Under the pieces are notes generated by a model, which worked only from the letters and a program-made list of their open reading frames with translations, made no database searches and was not told the DNA's origin. A stretch of 60,149 nt of DNA from DASSKP01 sp035695045. Lineage in GTDB: Bacteria; Actinomycetota; Actinomycetes; JAFAQI01. Below, in pieces: positions 52,665 to 60,149 of the stretch. The translations under genes were made by a program, and so were the position numbers. Location: assembly GCA_035695045.1 (NCBI GenBank), contig DASSEX010000082.1, positions 1 to 60,149 on the forward strand. The letters run 5' to 3'. Each line of letters opens with the position of its first letter. The stretch's first letter is position 1.

Positions 52665-53686
52665 GCTGCTGCCTCGCCGTCGGCTGCGTCATCGAGGATC
52701 GCGGCGGCGATCCTCGCGCGGTGCACCCGGCCGAACCCTTCGAACGCTTCGAGCCACTGCGCCCGCTTGTAGAAGCGGTGCAGCACGTGCTCCCAGGTGA
52801 AGCCGATGCCTCCATGCGCCTGGATCGCGTTCTCGCAGGAGAACACGGCGCCTTCGGTTGCGGCCGCCTTCGCCGCCGCGACAGCCACGTCCTGCTGCAC
52901 GTCGGCCTCGGCGACCGCCCACGCCGCCCAGTAGGCGAGCGACCGCCCGAGCTGCACCGAGACGAAGATGTTGGAGACCCGGTGCGACACCCCCTGGTAG
53001 GTGCCGATGACGCGACCGAACTGCTGCCGCGTCTTGGTGTAGTCGGCGGCCAGGTCGAGCGCGCGCTGCGCGACACCGACTGCTTCGCACGAAGCCCAGG
53101 CGAGCGAGCGGCGTCGTACATCGGTCAGGGCGTCGATCGACACGTCGAGCCGGCGGGCGGGCGTGTTGTCCAGGCGCAGCTCGCCGAGCCGTCGCGTGCG
53201 GTCCACCGTCGAGCGCCCGACGACGACGTCGGGATGCGCGGCGACGTCGACGGCGAAGACGCCGTTCGCGGTCGGTACGACGACATCCGTCACGGACGTC
53301 AGGTCGGGAACGAGCCGTCGCGAGCCGGAGAGCCGGTCGCCGCTCACGGTCACGTCGCCGGCGGAAGCCAGCGTCACCGAGCGTTCGCCGGCAGCCACTC
53401 CGCTGCGCAGCTCCTCGTCGAGCAGCGGGCCGGCCAGCGCAAGCGTTGCAAACAGCGGAGCCGGCAGCAGGCCGAACCCGGTCTCCTCCGCGAGTACGGC
53501 GTGCTCCAGGACGCCGAGCTCCGGATCGAGCCACCCCATGTTCGCGAGCTCTCGCCACGTCGCCGGGTCCCAGCCCGCGTCGCTGTCGGCGAGCTGCACG
53601 ACCCGGTCGAGCGGGAAGCGGTCGGCGAGGTAGTCACGCGCCGAGGCGCGCAGCGCCTCCTGCTCCTCACTGAAAGCAAAATCCAT
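52661..53686 (-). CDS. Acyl-CoA dehydrogenase, short FadE-type subunit
   Basis: A flavin-dependent dehydrogenase subunit of 341 residues, shorter than the usual 380-400. MDFAFSEEQEALRASARDYL opens it, RQQFGRVIGTYQGVSHRV is the FAD/substrate helix, and AIQAHGGIGFTWEHVLHRFYKRAQ the C-terminal family block. Actinobacterial FadE enzymes for sterol side chains are heterotetramers of two unequal genes, and the larger partner sits just upstream at 53766. AAGGA precedes the ATG. The stop overlaps ohr. Confidence 0.85.
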   Translation of the reverse strand: MDFAFSEEQEALRASARDYLADRFPLDRVVQLADSDAGWDPATWRELANMGWLDPELGVLEHAVLAEETGFGLLPAPLFATLALAGPLLDEELRSGVAAGERSVTLASAGDVTVSGDRLSGSRRLVPDLTSVTDVVVPTANGVFAVDVAAHPDVVVGRSTVDRTRRLGELRLDNTPARRLDVSIDALTDVRRRSLAWASCEAVGVAQRALDLAADYTKTRQQFGRVIGTYQGVSHRVSNIFVSVQLGRSLAYWAAWAVAEADVQQDVAVAAAKAAATEGAVFSCENAIQAHGGIGFTWEHVLHRFYKRAQWLEAFEGFGRVHRARIAAAILDDAADGEAAA

Positions 53687-53712
53687 GTCTCGTCCTTCTG
53701 TCTGTCTCACCG

Positions 53713-53756
53713 CCGCAGCGGGCTGAAGACGCACGTGCGCGCTCAGCCCACTGCGG
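53713..53756 (-). terminator. Hairpin between the two acyl-CoA dehydrogenase genes
   Basis: Arms 53713-53726 (CCGCAGCGGGCTGA) and 53743-53756 pair with one mismatch around a loop holding the palindrome GCACGTGC. It may dampen or process the transcript between the two subunit genes. Confidence 0.4.
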
Positions 53757-53765
53757 GCGAAGGCT

Positions 53766-54947
53766 CTAGCGGGAGCGGGGGAGGCCGACGACGCGCTCGG
53801 CGATGATGTTGCGGAGGATCTCGGAGGTGCCGGCCTCGATGGTGTTGCCGCGGCTGCGCAGCTGCTGGTACTGCCAGTAGCCGTCCCAGATCGCTCCTTC
53901 ACCGTCGAGCTGTGCCGCGAGACCCTCCAGCGACAGCGCGAGCTTGGTGAGCCGCTGGTTGGTCTCAGACCAGTGCAGCTTCGCCACCGATCCCTCCGGT
54001 CCCGGCACGCCGGTCTTCTCCAACGAGGTCAACGAGCGGTAGTTGGTGAAGCGCAACGCCTGCAGGTCGATCCACTGCTGCGCGATCCGGTCGCGGACGA
54101 CGGGATCGTCGGCCGGCCGGGCACCGTCCGGCCCCGGGAGCCGAGCGAGCTTGACGAGATTGAGCACCGCGCGCTCGAGCATCGCCGTGAGGGCGAAGCC
54201 CAACGTCCCGCGCTCGTGGAGCAGCGTCGTCATCGCGACGTTCCAGCCCTCACCGGGCTGTCCGAGCATCGACTCGCGCGGCACCCGCACGTCGGTGAAG
54301 AAGATCTCGTTGAACTCCGGGTCGCCGGTGATCTGCTTCAGCGGCCGCACCTCGACACCGGGGGAGTGCATGTCGACGAGCAGGTAGGAGAGTCCGGCGT
54401 GCTTCGACGCGTCAGGGTCGGTGCGGACCACGAGGATGCACCAGTCGGCGATGTGTGCCCACGACGACCAGACCTTCTGCCCGTTGACGACCCATTCGTC
54501 GCCGTCGAGCTCGGCGCGGGTCTTCGCGCCCGCGAGGTCCGAACCGCTGCCCGGCTCGCTGAAGCCCTGGCACCAGACCTCCTCGCCGGAGAGCAGCTTC
54601 GCGAGGTAGCGCTTCTTCTGCTCGTCGCTGCCCCAGGCGATGATCGTCGGCCCGGCCATGCCGAGACCGATGCCGCCGATGTGGTCCGGCGCACCGATGC
54701 GGGCCGTCTCCTCCAGGTAGATGCCCTGGAAGGTGTGCGGGAGACCGCCGCCGCCGTACTCCTTCGGCCACGTGATGCCGACGTAGCCGGCGTCGTACAG
54801 CTTGCGGCTCCACTCCCGGCTCAGGTCGACGTCGAACCGGCCGACCGTCGGCGGCCGCTCGGTCCAGTCGGCGGGCAGGTTGCTGCGCAACCACTCCCGC
54901 AGCTCCGTGCGGAACGACGCTTCTTCAGGTGTGTCCCGAAAGTCCAC
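53766..54947 (-). CDS. Acyl-CoA dehydrogenase, large FadE-type subunit
   Basis: The larger partner (393 residues) of the putative heteromeric dehydrogenase. WCQGFSEPGSGSDLAGAKTRA and WVVNGQKVWSSWAH are the FAD and beta-domain blocks, and RSRGNTIEAGTSEILRNIIAERVVGLPR is the C-terminal FAD-binding signature (two adjoining blocks). The GTG start is preceded by GGGAGGGG on its strand. The two genes are separated by a 79-bp gap with a hairpin. The CoA substrate could be a steroid or branched acyl chain, but no thiolase or hydratase is nearby. Confidence 0.88.
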   Translation of the reverse strand: MDFRDTPEEASFRTELREWLRSNLPADWTERPPTVGRFDVDLSREWSRKLYDAGYVGITWPKEYGGGGLPHTFQGIYLEETARIGAPDHIGGIGLGMAGPTIIAWGSDEQKKRYLAKLLSGEEVWCQGFSEPGSGSDLAGAKTRAELDGDEWVVNGQKVWSSWAHIADWCILVVRTDPDASKHAGLSYLLVDMHSPGVEVRPLKQITGDPEFNEIFFTDVRVPRESMLGQPGEGWNVAMTTLLHERGTLGFALTAMLERAVLNLVKLARLPGPDGARPADDPVVRDRIAQQWIDLQALRFTNYRSLTSLEKTGVPGPEGSVAKLHWSETNQRLTKLALSLEGLAAQLDGEGAIWDGYWQYQQLRSRGNTIEAGTSEILRNIIAERVVGLPRSR

Positions 54948-55031
54948 TGAGCGGCCCCTCCCGTGGAACCGAACGACGTTCGGGCCAGGGTACGACGTCG
55001 CGTGGCGCGCGGCCCGCGAGGCCGGTGGCGG

Positions 55032-56267
55032 TCAGTGCTTGGCGGCAGACCTCGGGTCCGACGAGCCGGGGTAGGGGTCGGCGGTGGGCGCCGGAGTCGG
55101 GCCTGAGCGGACCCACAGCGAGCGACACGGGATGCGCGAGGCGTCGCAGCGGTGGGCAAAGCGCTCGGCGATCTCGGTGACCTCGAGGAGCAGGCCCTCC
55201 TCGAGCGTGGTCGGGACCAACCCGAGCTCGAGCAGGTTGTCGTTGGCCACCAGCAGCTCGTTCTCGGCCGCCTCGTTGCGCGGGTTGTCGACGTAGTCGA
55301 TCTCCGCGCCCGTCATCCGGGAGACCATCTTGGCCAGGTCGTTGACCCGGTGCGCTTCTGTCATCTGGTTGAACACGCGGACCCGCTCGCCCGGCGTCGG
55401 GGGGTTCTCGACGGCGAGCTGGATGCAGCGCACGGAGTCCTGGAGATGGATGAACGCGCGCGTCTGGCCGCCGGTGCCGTGCACGGTCAACGGGTAGCCG
55501 ATCGCCGCCTGCATGAGGAACCGGTTGAGGACGGTGCCGTAGTCGCCGTCGTAGTCGAACCGGTTGATCAGCCGCTCGTCGAGCTTGGTCTCCTGGGTCT
55601 GCGTGCCCCACACGATGCCCTGGTGCAGGTCGGTGACGCGGACCTTGTCGTTCTTGTTGTAGTAGGCGAAGAGCAGCTGGTCCTGCGTCTTCGTCATGTG
55701 GTAGATCGAGCCCGGGTTGGGTGGATAGAGGATCTCGGTCTCGACGTCGTCACCGTCGTCGGTCGAGATCTTCACCTTGAGGTAGCCCTCGGGGATCTTG
55801 ATGCCGGCCGTGCCGTAGCCGTAGACGCCCATGGTGCCGAGGTGGACGACGTGGATGTCGAGGCCGCTCTCGACGACTGCGGCCAGCACGTTGTGCGTCG
55901 CGTTGATGTTGTTGCTGACCGTGTAGCGCTTGTGCCACGACGACTTCATCGAGTACGGCGCCGCGCGCTGCTCGGCGAAGTGCACGACGGCGTCCGGCCG
56001 CAGCTCCAGAAGCAGGTCCAGCAGCCGCTGGTAGTTCTGCGCGACGTCGAGGTTGACGTGCCGGATGCGCTTGCCGCTGACCTCTTCCCACGCCTCGAGC
56101 CGCTTGCTCAGGGGCGAGATCGGCGTCAGGGAGTCGACCTCGAGCTCGATGTCGATCTTCCGGCGGACCAGGTTGTCGACGATCGTGACGTCGTGTCCGC
56201 TGGCCGACAGGTGGAGCGCGGTCGGCCACCCACAGAAGCCGTCGCCACCCAGCACGATGATCTGCAC
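55032..56267 (-). CDS. UDP-sulfoquinovose synthase-like (SQD1) epimerase
   Basis: Converts UDP-glucose and sulfite to UDP-sulfoquinovose, the head-group donor of sulfolipids and some glycans. The 411-residue protein shows the SQD1 pattern: VLGGDGFCGWPTALHLS, IVDNLVRRKIDIELEVDSLTP in two blocks, HFAEQRAAPYSMKSSWHK, GTMGVYGYGTAGIKIPEGY, catalytic YHMTK and QGIVWGTQTQET. These blocks are much more specific than a generic epimerase. The last 25 residues, rich in Pro/Ser, are extra. A GT2 gene starts divergently 120 bp away. No SqdX-like sulfolipid synthase is recognisable next to it. Confidence 0.85.
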   Translation of the reverse strand: MQIIVLGGDGFCGWPTALHLSASGHDVTIVDNLVRRKIDIELEVDSLTPISPLSKRLEAWEEVSGKRIRHVNLDVAQNYQRLLDLLLELRPDAVVHFAEQRAAPYSMKSSWHKRYTVSNNINATHNVLAAVVESGLDIHVVHLGTMGVYGYGTAGIKIPEGYLKVKISTDDGDDVETEILYPPNPGSIYHMTKTQDQLLFAYYNKNDKVRVTDLHQGIVWGTQTQETKLDERLINRFDYDGDYGTVLNRFLMQAAIGYPLTVHGTGGQTRAFIHLQDSVRCIQLAVENPPTPGERVRVFNQMTEAHRVNDLAKMVSRMTGAEIDYVDNPRNEAAENELLVANDNLLELGLVPTTLEEGLLLEVTEIAERFAHRCDASRIPCRSLWVRSGPTPAPTADPYPGSSDPRSAAKH

Positions 56268-56387
56268 GCGTCACTCCCTGTCCGGCCCGTTACCTGGACC
56301 TTTCCCTGTGGGCATTCTTCCATCCGCCCGATTTCGGCCCGGCTCGGGCGCGCCGGGTAGGGTGCGCCGAGCAATCCGAGGAGCCTG

Positions 56388-57209
56388 GTGAGCGCCAACA
56401 AAAAGGAGCGGCCCTACATCCCCGCCGTACGGGAGGCGGCGCTGCGCGAGTTCCGCGAGCGGGTGGGAGAGGGCTTCCGGTTCGCCCCCGTCGTCGCCCT
56501 GATCGCGGCGTACGACGAGGAGGACTGCGTCGGCGCCGTCCTGGAGGCGATCCCGCCGCGGGCCTGTGGCCTGGCGATCGACATCCTCGTCGTCGACGAC
56601 GGAAGCACGGACCGTACGGCCGAGGTGGTCGGCAAGTACGACGGCGTCCACCTGGCCCGGCTCGAGCGCAACTGCGGCCACGGCGTGGCCCTGCGTCTCG
56701 GCTACCAGCTGATCAGCGACCTCGGTGGGCGGTTCATCGTCACGCTCGACGCCGACATGCAGTGGGACCCTCGCGAGATCCCGACGGTGCTCGAGCCGCT
56801 CGCGTCGGGTGAGGCCGACTTCGTCATCGGCTCCCGCGCGCTCGGAACGGCGGAGACCGAGGACGCCTTCCGGTCGGCCGGCGTCGCCGTCTTCGCCCGC
56901 CTCGTCAGCGCTCTCACCGGCGTGCACGTCACGGACACGTCCAGCGGCTTCCGTGCGATGAAGGCCGAGATCCCGCAGAAGGTCGAGCAGGTCCAGGTGC
57001 AGTACCAGACCTCCGAGCTGCTGATCGGGGCCATCTACGCCGGCTACCGCATCGCCGAGCGGCCGATCACCATGCACAAGCGGCTGGCCGGCGAGAGCAA
57101 GAAAGGCCACAACCTGCTCTACGGCGGGCGCTACGCACGCGTCATCCTGACCACATGGGCCCGCGAACGCCGCCGCGCCCGCCGGGCCGGTCGGCAGGCG
57201 GGTCGGTGA
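56388..57209 (+). CDS. GT2 glycosyltransferase
   Basis: Inverting glycosyltransferase of the DPM/DPG-synthase-like type (273 residues). ALIAAYDEEDCVGAVLEAIP, VVDDGSTDRTAEVV and LDADMQWDP give the nucleotide and metal sites, and the C-terminus is basic without clear spans. Relatives make polyprenyl-phosphate sugars or the first sugars on lipid carriers. The start is GTG at 56388. The stop overlaps the following membrane protein (GTGA). With SQD1 divergent, a sulfoquinovose-containing product is a plausible but unproven role. Confidence 0.85.
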   Translation: MSANKKERPYIPAVREAALREFRERVGEGFRFAPVVALIAAYDEEDCVGAVLEAIPPRACGLAIDILVVDDGSTDRTAEVVGKYDGVHLARLERNCGHGVALRLGYQLISDLGGRFIVTLDADMQWDPREIPTVLEPLASGEADFVIGSRALGTAETEDAFRSAGVAVFARLVSALTGVHVTDTSSGFRAMKAEIPQKVEQVQVQYQTSELLIGAIYAGYRIAERPITMHKRLAGESKKGHNLLYGGRYARVILTTWARERRRARRAGRQAGR

Positions 57210-58168
57210 CGGCGGTCGAGGACAAGCAGGCCCCGCCGCCGTCGGCCCGGGCGCAGGCCGCCCACCGCAGGCTGACCGCGGCCCTCCGAAGGTTCGACGA
57301 GCTCAAGGCCCGCGCCCCCCGGCTGATCGCGGTCCTGCGGGTCGTCTACTACCCCTTCGCGATCGCGCTGGTCGCGTGGTTCGCCTACCAGGCGACGCGC
57401 AAGATCGACGTCGGCGACCTGCACTGGTGGCCGCTCCTCGGCTCCTACCTCGCGGCAGTGGCCTGGTGGTCGTGTCTGGCGCTGGGTTGGTCGGTACTGG
57501 TCGCCGAGCGCTTCGAGGCCCGCTGGTTCGGCTCGTGGTGCCGCACCCAGGTCGCGCGCTATCTCCCCGGCGGCATCTGGGCGCCGCTCGCGCGTGCCAC
57601 GACCGTGCAGGGGCGCCTCCGTGACAAGGCGGCCGCCGTCGGTGCCGAGAACGTCACCGTCCTGTGCGTCGCGCTCGGTGCCGGAGCCGTCTGGGCGAGC
57701 GTGCACAACCCGCGCTGGCTCCCGCTCGCCCTCGTCGCCTTCGTGCCTGTCGTCGCCGGGCGGTGGCTGGAGCGGCGCACGAGGGTGAGCCGCCGCGCGG
57801 TGGCGCGTGCCTCGATCACGTACGCCGTCGGCTACGTCGCCTACGGCATCTCCGGGATCCTGGCGCAGATCGCGGTGTCCGGGGTGCGCGACCCGACGTA
57901 CCCGCTCTACGTCGCAGGGGCGTCTTGCGTCGCCTGGGCGGTCGGTCTCGTGGTCGTGTTCGCGCCGAGTGGCGTCGGCGTGCGTGAAGTCGTCTACGTC
58001 TGGATGCTGAGCCGGCTCTACCCCCAGGCCGACCTGAAGGGCGCAGCCGTTGCGTCGCGGCTCGTGACCGTGTTCGCCGAGCTGACCGTGCTGCTGGCGG
58101 TCGGCTACTTCAGCCGCAGCAGTCGGACTCAGCCGGACGACAGCCGGGGGAGCACCTCGGTCTCGTAG
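57206..58168 (+). CDS. Multispan membrane protein, lysylphosphatidylglycerol-synthase/flippase-like
   Basis: A 320-residue integral membrane protein with about eight hydrophobic spans and the pattern of the LPG-synthase transmembrane family (AlgI/UPF0104-like), including RYLPGGIWAPLAR and VFAPSGVGVREVVYVWML. Such proteins flip or transfer lipid-linked sugars. The GTG start overlaps the GT2 stop, so glycosyltransferase and membrane partner are a pair. The 3' end overlaps the convergent F420-dependent gene by 40 bp. Confidence 0.8.
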   Translation: MTAVEDKQAPPPSARAQAAHRRLTAALRRFDELKARAPRLIAVLRVVYYPFAIALVAWFAYQATRKIDVGDLHWWPLLGSYLAAVAWWSCLALGWSVLVAERFEARWFGSWCRTQVARYLPGGIWAPLARATTVQGRLRDKAAAVGAENVTVLCVALGAGAVWASVHNPRWLPLALVAFVPVVAGRWLERRTRVSRRAVARASITYAVGYVAYGISGILAQIAVSGVRDPTYPLYVAGASCVAWAVGLVVVFAPSGVGVREVVYVWMLSRLYPQADLKGAAVASRLVTVFAELTVLLAVGYFSRSSRTQPDDSRGSTSVS

Positions 58169-59109
58169 AAGGCGATCATGCCTTCCTGGTCCGGACCCAT
58201 CTGGGCGACGTAGACCTCGTCGAAGCCGGCGTCGACGTACTCCTTGATCGCCGCTACGTGGTCTTCCGGGTCGTTGCCGCACGTGACCTTCTCCGCGACC
58301 ATGTCCTCGGTCACGAGCTCGCTCGCCTGGTCGAAGAAGTCCGGCATCGCGAGCTCCTGCGCGAGCTGGCCGGGCACCATCGAGTTGCGCCAGGTCCTGT
58401 GCGCGATCTTGACCGCCTGCTGCTTGTCCTCGTGCCAGCAGACCTTCACGCCCGCCTGGAGTGTTCCCTTGCCGCCGGCGTCGCGGTACTGCTTGATCGC
58501 GTCGCCGTCCGGCGACGTCGTGATGTAGCCGTCGGCGACCCGCGCCGCGAGCTGGATCGACTTCGGACCGAAGCCGGAGAGCAGGATCCGGGGCGGTGTC
58601 TGGGGCAGCGTGTAGAGGCGGGCGTTCTCCACGACGTAGTGCGCGCCGTCGTGGTCGACGACCTCGCCCTCCCACATCGTGCGGATGATCTCGACGGCTT
58701 CCTCGAGCATGTCCAGGCGCTCCTCGGGCGTCGGCCACTTGTCGCCGAGGATGTGTTCGTTGAGCGCCTCGCCGGTGCCGAGACCGAGCGCGAAGCGGCC
58801 GGTGCCACCAGCGCCGCAGCGCTCGAACAGCTCGGCTGTCGTCGCCGCTGCCTGGGCGATGATCGCGGGGTGGATCCGCACGATGGGTGCGGTCACGGCC
58901 GTGGTCACGCGCAGGCGCTCGGTCGCGGCGGCGATGCCGCCGAGCACCGACCACACGAACGGGCTGTGACCCTGCTCTTCGAGCCACGGATGGAAGTGGT
59001 CGCTGATCCACGCGGCCCGGAAGCCCGCTCGCTCGGCGAGCACAGCCGCCTTCACCAGCTCGCTACCCGGATGTTCCTCCGAGGACAGGAAGTAGCCGAT
59101 CGTCGCCAT
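58129..59109 (-). CDS. F420-dependent luciferase-like oxidoreductase (FGD-related)
   Basis: A 326-residue TIM-barrel enzyme of the TIGR03557/FGD-like group. Blocks ATIGYFLSSEEHPGSELV, AAWISDHFHPWLEEQGHSP, LGLGTGEALNEHILGDKWP and VCWHEDKQQAV match F420-dependent glucose-6-phosphate dehydrogenase relatives. It would move hydride between a substrate and coenzyme F420. The gamma-carbonic-anhydrase-fold gene is 28 bp upstream on the same strand. F420 use is inferred from family; no F420 biosynthesis gene is in view. Confidence 0.85.
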   Translation of the reverse strand: MATIGYFLSSEEHPGSELVKAAVLAERAGFRAAWISDHFHPWLEEQGHSPFVWSVLGGIAAATERLRVTTAVTAPIVRIHPAIIAQAAATTAELFERCGAGGTGRFALGLGTGEALNEHILGDKWPTPEERLDMLEEAVEIIRTMWEGEVVDHDGAHYVVENARLYTLPQTPPRILLSGFGPKSIQLAARVADGYITTSPDGDAIKQYRDAGGKGTLQAGVKVCWHEDKQQAVKIAHRTWRNSMVPGQLAQELAMPDFFDQASELVTEDMVAEKVTCGNDPEDHVAAIKEYVDAGFDEVYVAQMGPDQEGMIAFYETEVLPRLSSG

Positions 59110-59137
59110 GCGGTCGCCCTACCCGCCGCTCTGATCG

Positions 59138-59656
59138 CTAGTCGATACGGCGCAGATCGGTCGCGTAGCGCTTGCCGTTGGCGACGTAGGTCTCGACGTT
59201 CTCGTCGAAGCTGCCCGGACGTACGGCGTCCGGCCTGATCTTGGCGGGAATCCCGAGCGCCATGGCGCCGGAGGGAACCTCCATGTCGTTGGGGACGACG
59301 GCGCCGGCACCGACGAGTGCACCGCTGCGCACGACCGCGCGGTGCAGGATGACCGAGCCCGACCCGACGAGGCTGTCGTCCTCGACCGTGCAGCCCTCGA
59401 GGTGGGCGATGTGACCGATCACACACCGGTCGCCGATCCGCGTGGGATGTTCCTCGGTCGCGTGCACGACGGTCCCGTCCTGAACCGATGTCTGAGCGCC
59501 GACGAAGATCTCGCCGTAGTCGCCGCGCAGCACTGCGTGCGGCCACACGGTGGACTCCGGACCGATCGTCACGTTCCCGATGACTACCGCGTCCGGGTGG
59601 ACAAACGCGGATGAATCGATCGTCGGGACACGGTCGCCGAGCGCGTAGACCGCCAC
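59138..59656 (-). CDS. Gamma-carbonic-anhydrase-fold hexapeptide protein
   Basis: A left-handed beta-helix of 172 residues built from hexapeptide repeats (VIGNVTIGPESTVWPHAVLRGDY, IFVGAQTSVQDGTVVHA). GTG at 59656 is chosen over longer starts because AAGGAGG lies five bases upstream and the fold starts immediately. The metal region reads IGHIAHLEGCTVED. The Gly-His is present, but the His expected five residues later in carbonic anhydrases is Glu, with another His three residues after the first. It may be a carbonic anhydrase, a YrdA-like paralogue or a scaffolding protein. Confidence 0.82.
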   Translation of the reverse strand: MAVYALGDRVPTIDSSAFVHPDAVVIGNVTIGPESTVWPHAVLRGDYGEIFVGAQTSVQDGTVVHATEEHPTRIGDRCVIGHIAHLEGCTVEDDSLVGSGSVILHRAVVRSGALVGAGAVVPNDMEVPSGAMALGIPAKIRPDAVRPGSFDENVETYVANGKRYATDLRRID

Positions 59657-59819
59657 AGTTCCTCCTTCGCTGACCGACGCATGGTGGCAGACATGGCTTC
59701 CCTCAGGTGCCGCTGGTACGGTGCGCGGCGCAGCGCGGCAGAAATAGTTGCGGCGGACGGGCACAAGTTCACCGGTTGCTGCGTTCTACTCGCGCTGAGA
59801 TAGGGAAGGGCAGGACCTG

Positions 59820-60107
59820 ATGGCAACCGATTACGACCAGCCGCGCACCGACGACGAGCTGGGCGAAGACAGCATCGAGGAGCTGAAGGCTCGTCGTGAC
59901 GCCCAGGCGGGCGCCGTCGATGTCGACGAGGCGGAGCTCGCCGAGTCGCTCGAGCTTCCGGGGGCGGACCTCTCCGGTGAGGAGCTGACCGTCCGCGTCG
60001 TCCCGAAGCAGGTCGACGAGTTCACGTGCAACAGCTGCTTCCTCGTGCGTCACCGCAGCCAGTTGGTCGACGAGAAGAAGATGATCTGCCGCGAGTGCGC
60101 TCAGTAG
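59820..60107 (+). CDS. DUF4193 family protein
   Basis: A 95-residue actinobacterial protein with an acidic N-terminal half (GEDSIEELKARRDAQAGAVD) and a C-terminal zinc-ribbon-like pair, FTCNSCFLVRHRSQL and MICRECAQ. DUF4193 proteins are widespread in actinobacteria and near-universal in some orders. Their function is not established. It is divergent from the hexapeptide gene across 160 bp. The remaining 42 bases of the window hold nothing I can assign. Confidence 0.88.
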   Translation: MATDYDQPRTDDELGEDSIEELKARRDAQAGAVDVDEAELAESLELPGADLSGEELTVRVVPKQVDEFTCNSCFLVRHRSQLVDEKKMICRECAQ

Positions 60108-60149
60108 GCGGTGATCGTCAGTCGCGCGACGACCTGGGCAAGGTCGTCG

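Overview
The window is GC-rich throughout (about 70 percent by eye). Its actinobacterial marker families include a TIGR03085-type protein, DUF4193 and DUF7455 zinc-ribbon proteins, an F420-dependent luciferase-like oxidoreductase, a TreT-like trehalose synthase and paired FadE-type acyl-CoA dehydrogenases. I read it as chromosome of a free-living, aerobic, lipid- and C2-metabolising actinobacterium. The genus cannot be fixed from the sequence. No rRNA, tRNA or CRISPR array was seen, and apart from one tyrosine recombinase at the left edge there is no phage or transposon gene.

Layout. 1-8.4 kb: a truncated secreted-protein gene, a Xer-like recombinase next to a structured non-coding stretch, two membrane acyltransferases, a small secreted protein, an orphan nucleotidyltransferase, a succinate-semialdehyde-type dehydrogenase and a hemerythrin. 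8.4-14.9 kb: a tightly coupled minus-strand operon of NUDIX, fatty-acyl reductase/HAD fusion, zinc alcohol dehydrogenase, LarA-like (DUF2088) protein and PlsC-like acyltransferase. It is the best candidate here for an undescribed pathway. 15.0-24.2 kb: a plus-strand molybdenum hydroxylase operon (S-L-M subunits plus MoxR, VWA, XdhC, MocA and CoxG accessories) whose large subunit carries the form II active-site signature. 24.2-29.8 kb: malate synthase and glycolate oxidase GlcDEF, a complete glycolate-to-malate route, with a long palindrome across the presumed glcD start.

29.9-40.1 kb: two exported proteins (one with a Tat signal and a PHP metal site), a DrrAB-like ABC exporter, a helicase, a stand-alone E2-type acyltransferase domain, an orphan ABC ATPase and a GT20 trehalose-phosphate synthase. 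40.2-44.2 kb: a three-gene succinate dehydrogenase/fumarate reductase whose iron-sulfur subunit has a long tail ending in a hydrophobic segment. 44.2-45.4 kb: an AbiEi-like winged-helix/nuclease-fold gene bracketed by two copies of a palindromic element. A third copy lies at 40.1 kb.

45.4-60.1 kb: a class V aminotransferase, inositol monophosphatase, lytic transglycosylase, aldehyde dehydrogenase, TreT-like trehalose synthase, Ohr, paired acyl-CoA dehydrogenases, a UDP-sulfoquinovose synthase homologue divergent from a GT2/membrane-protein pair, an F420-dependent oxidoreductase, a gamma-carbonic-anhydrase-fold protein and a DUF4193 protein. The links between genes are inferred from gene order, overlapping start and stop codons and family knowledge. 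No database search was run.
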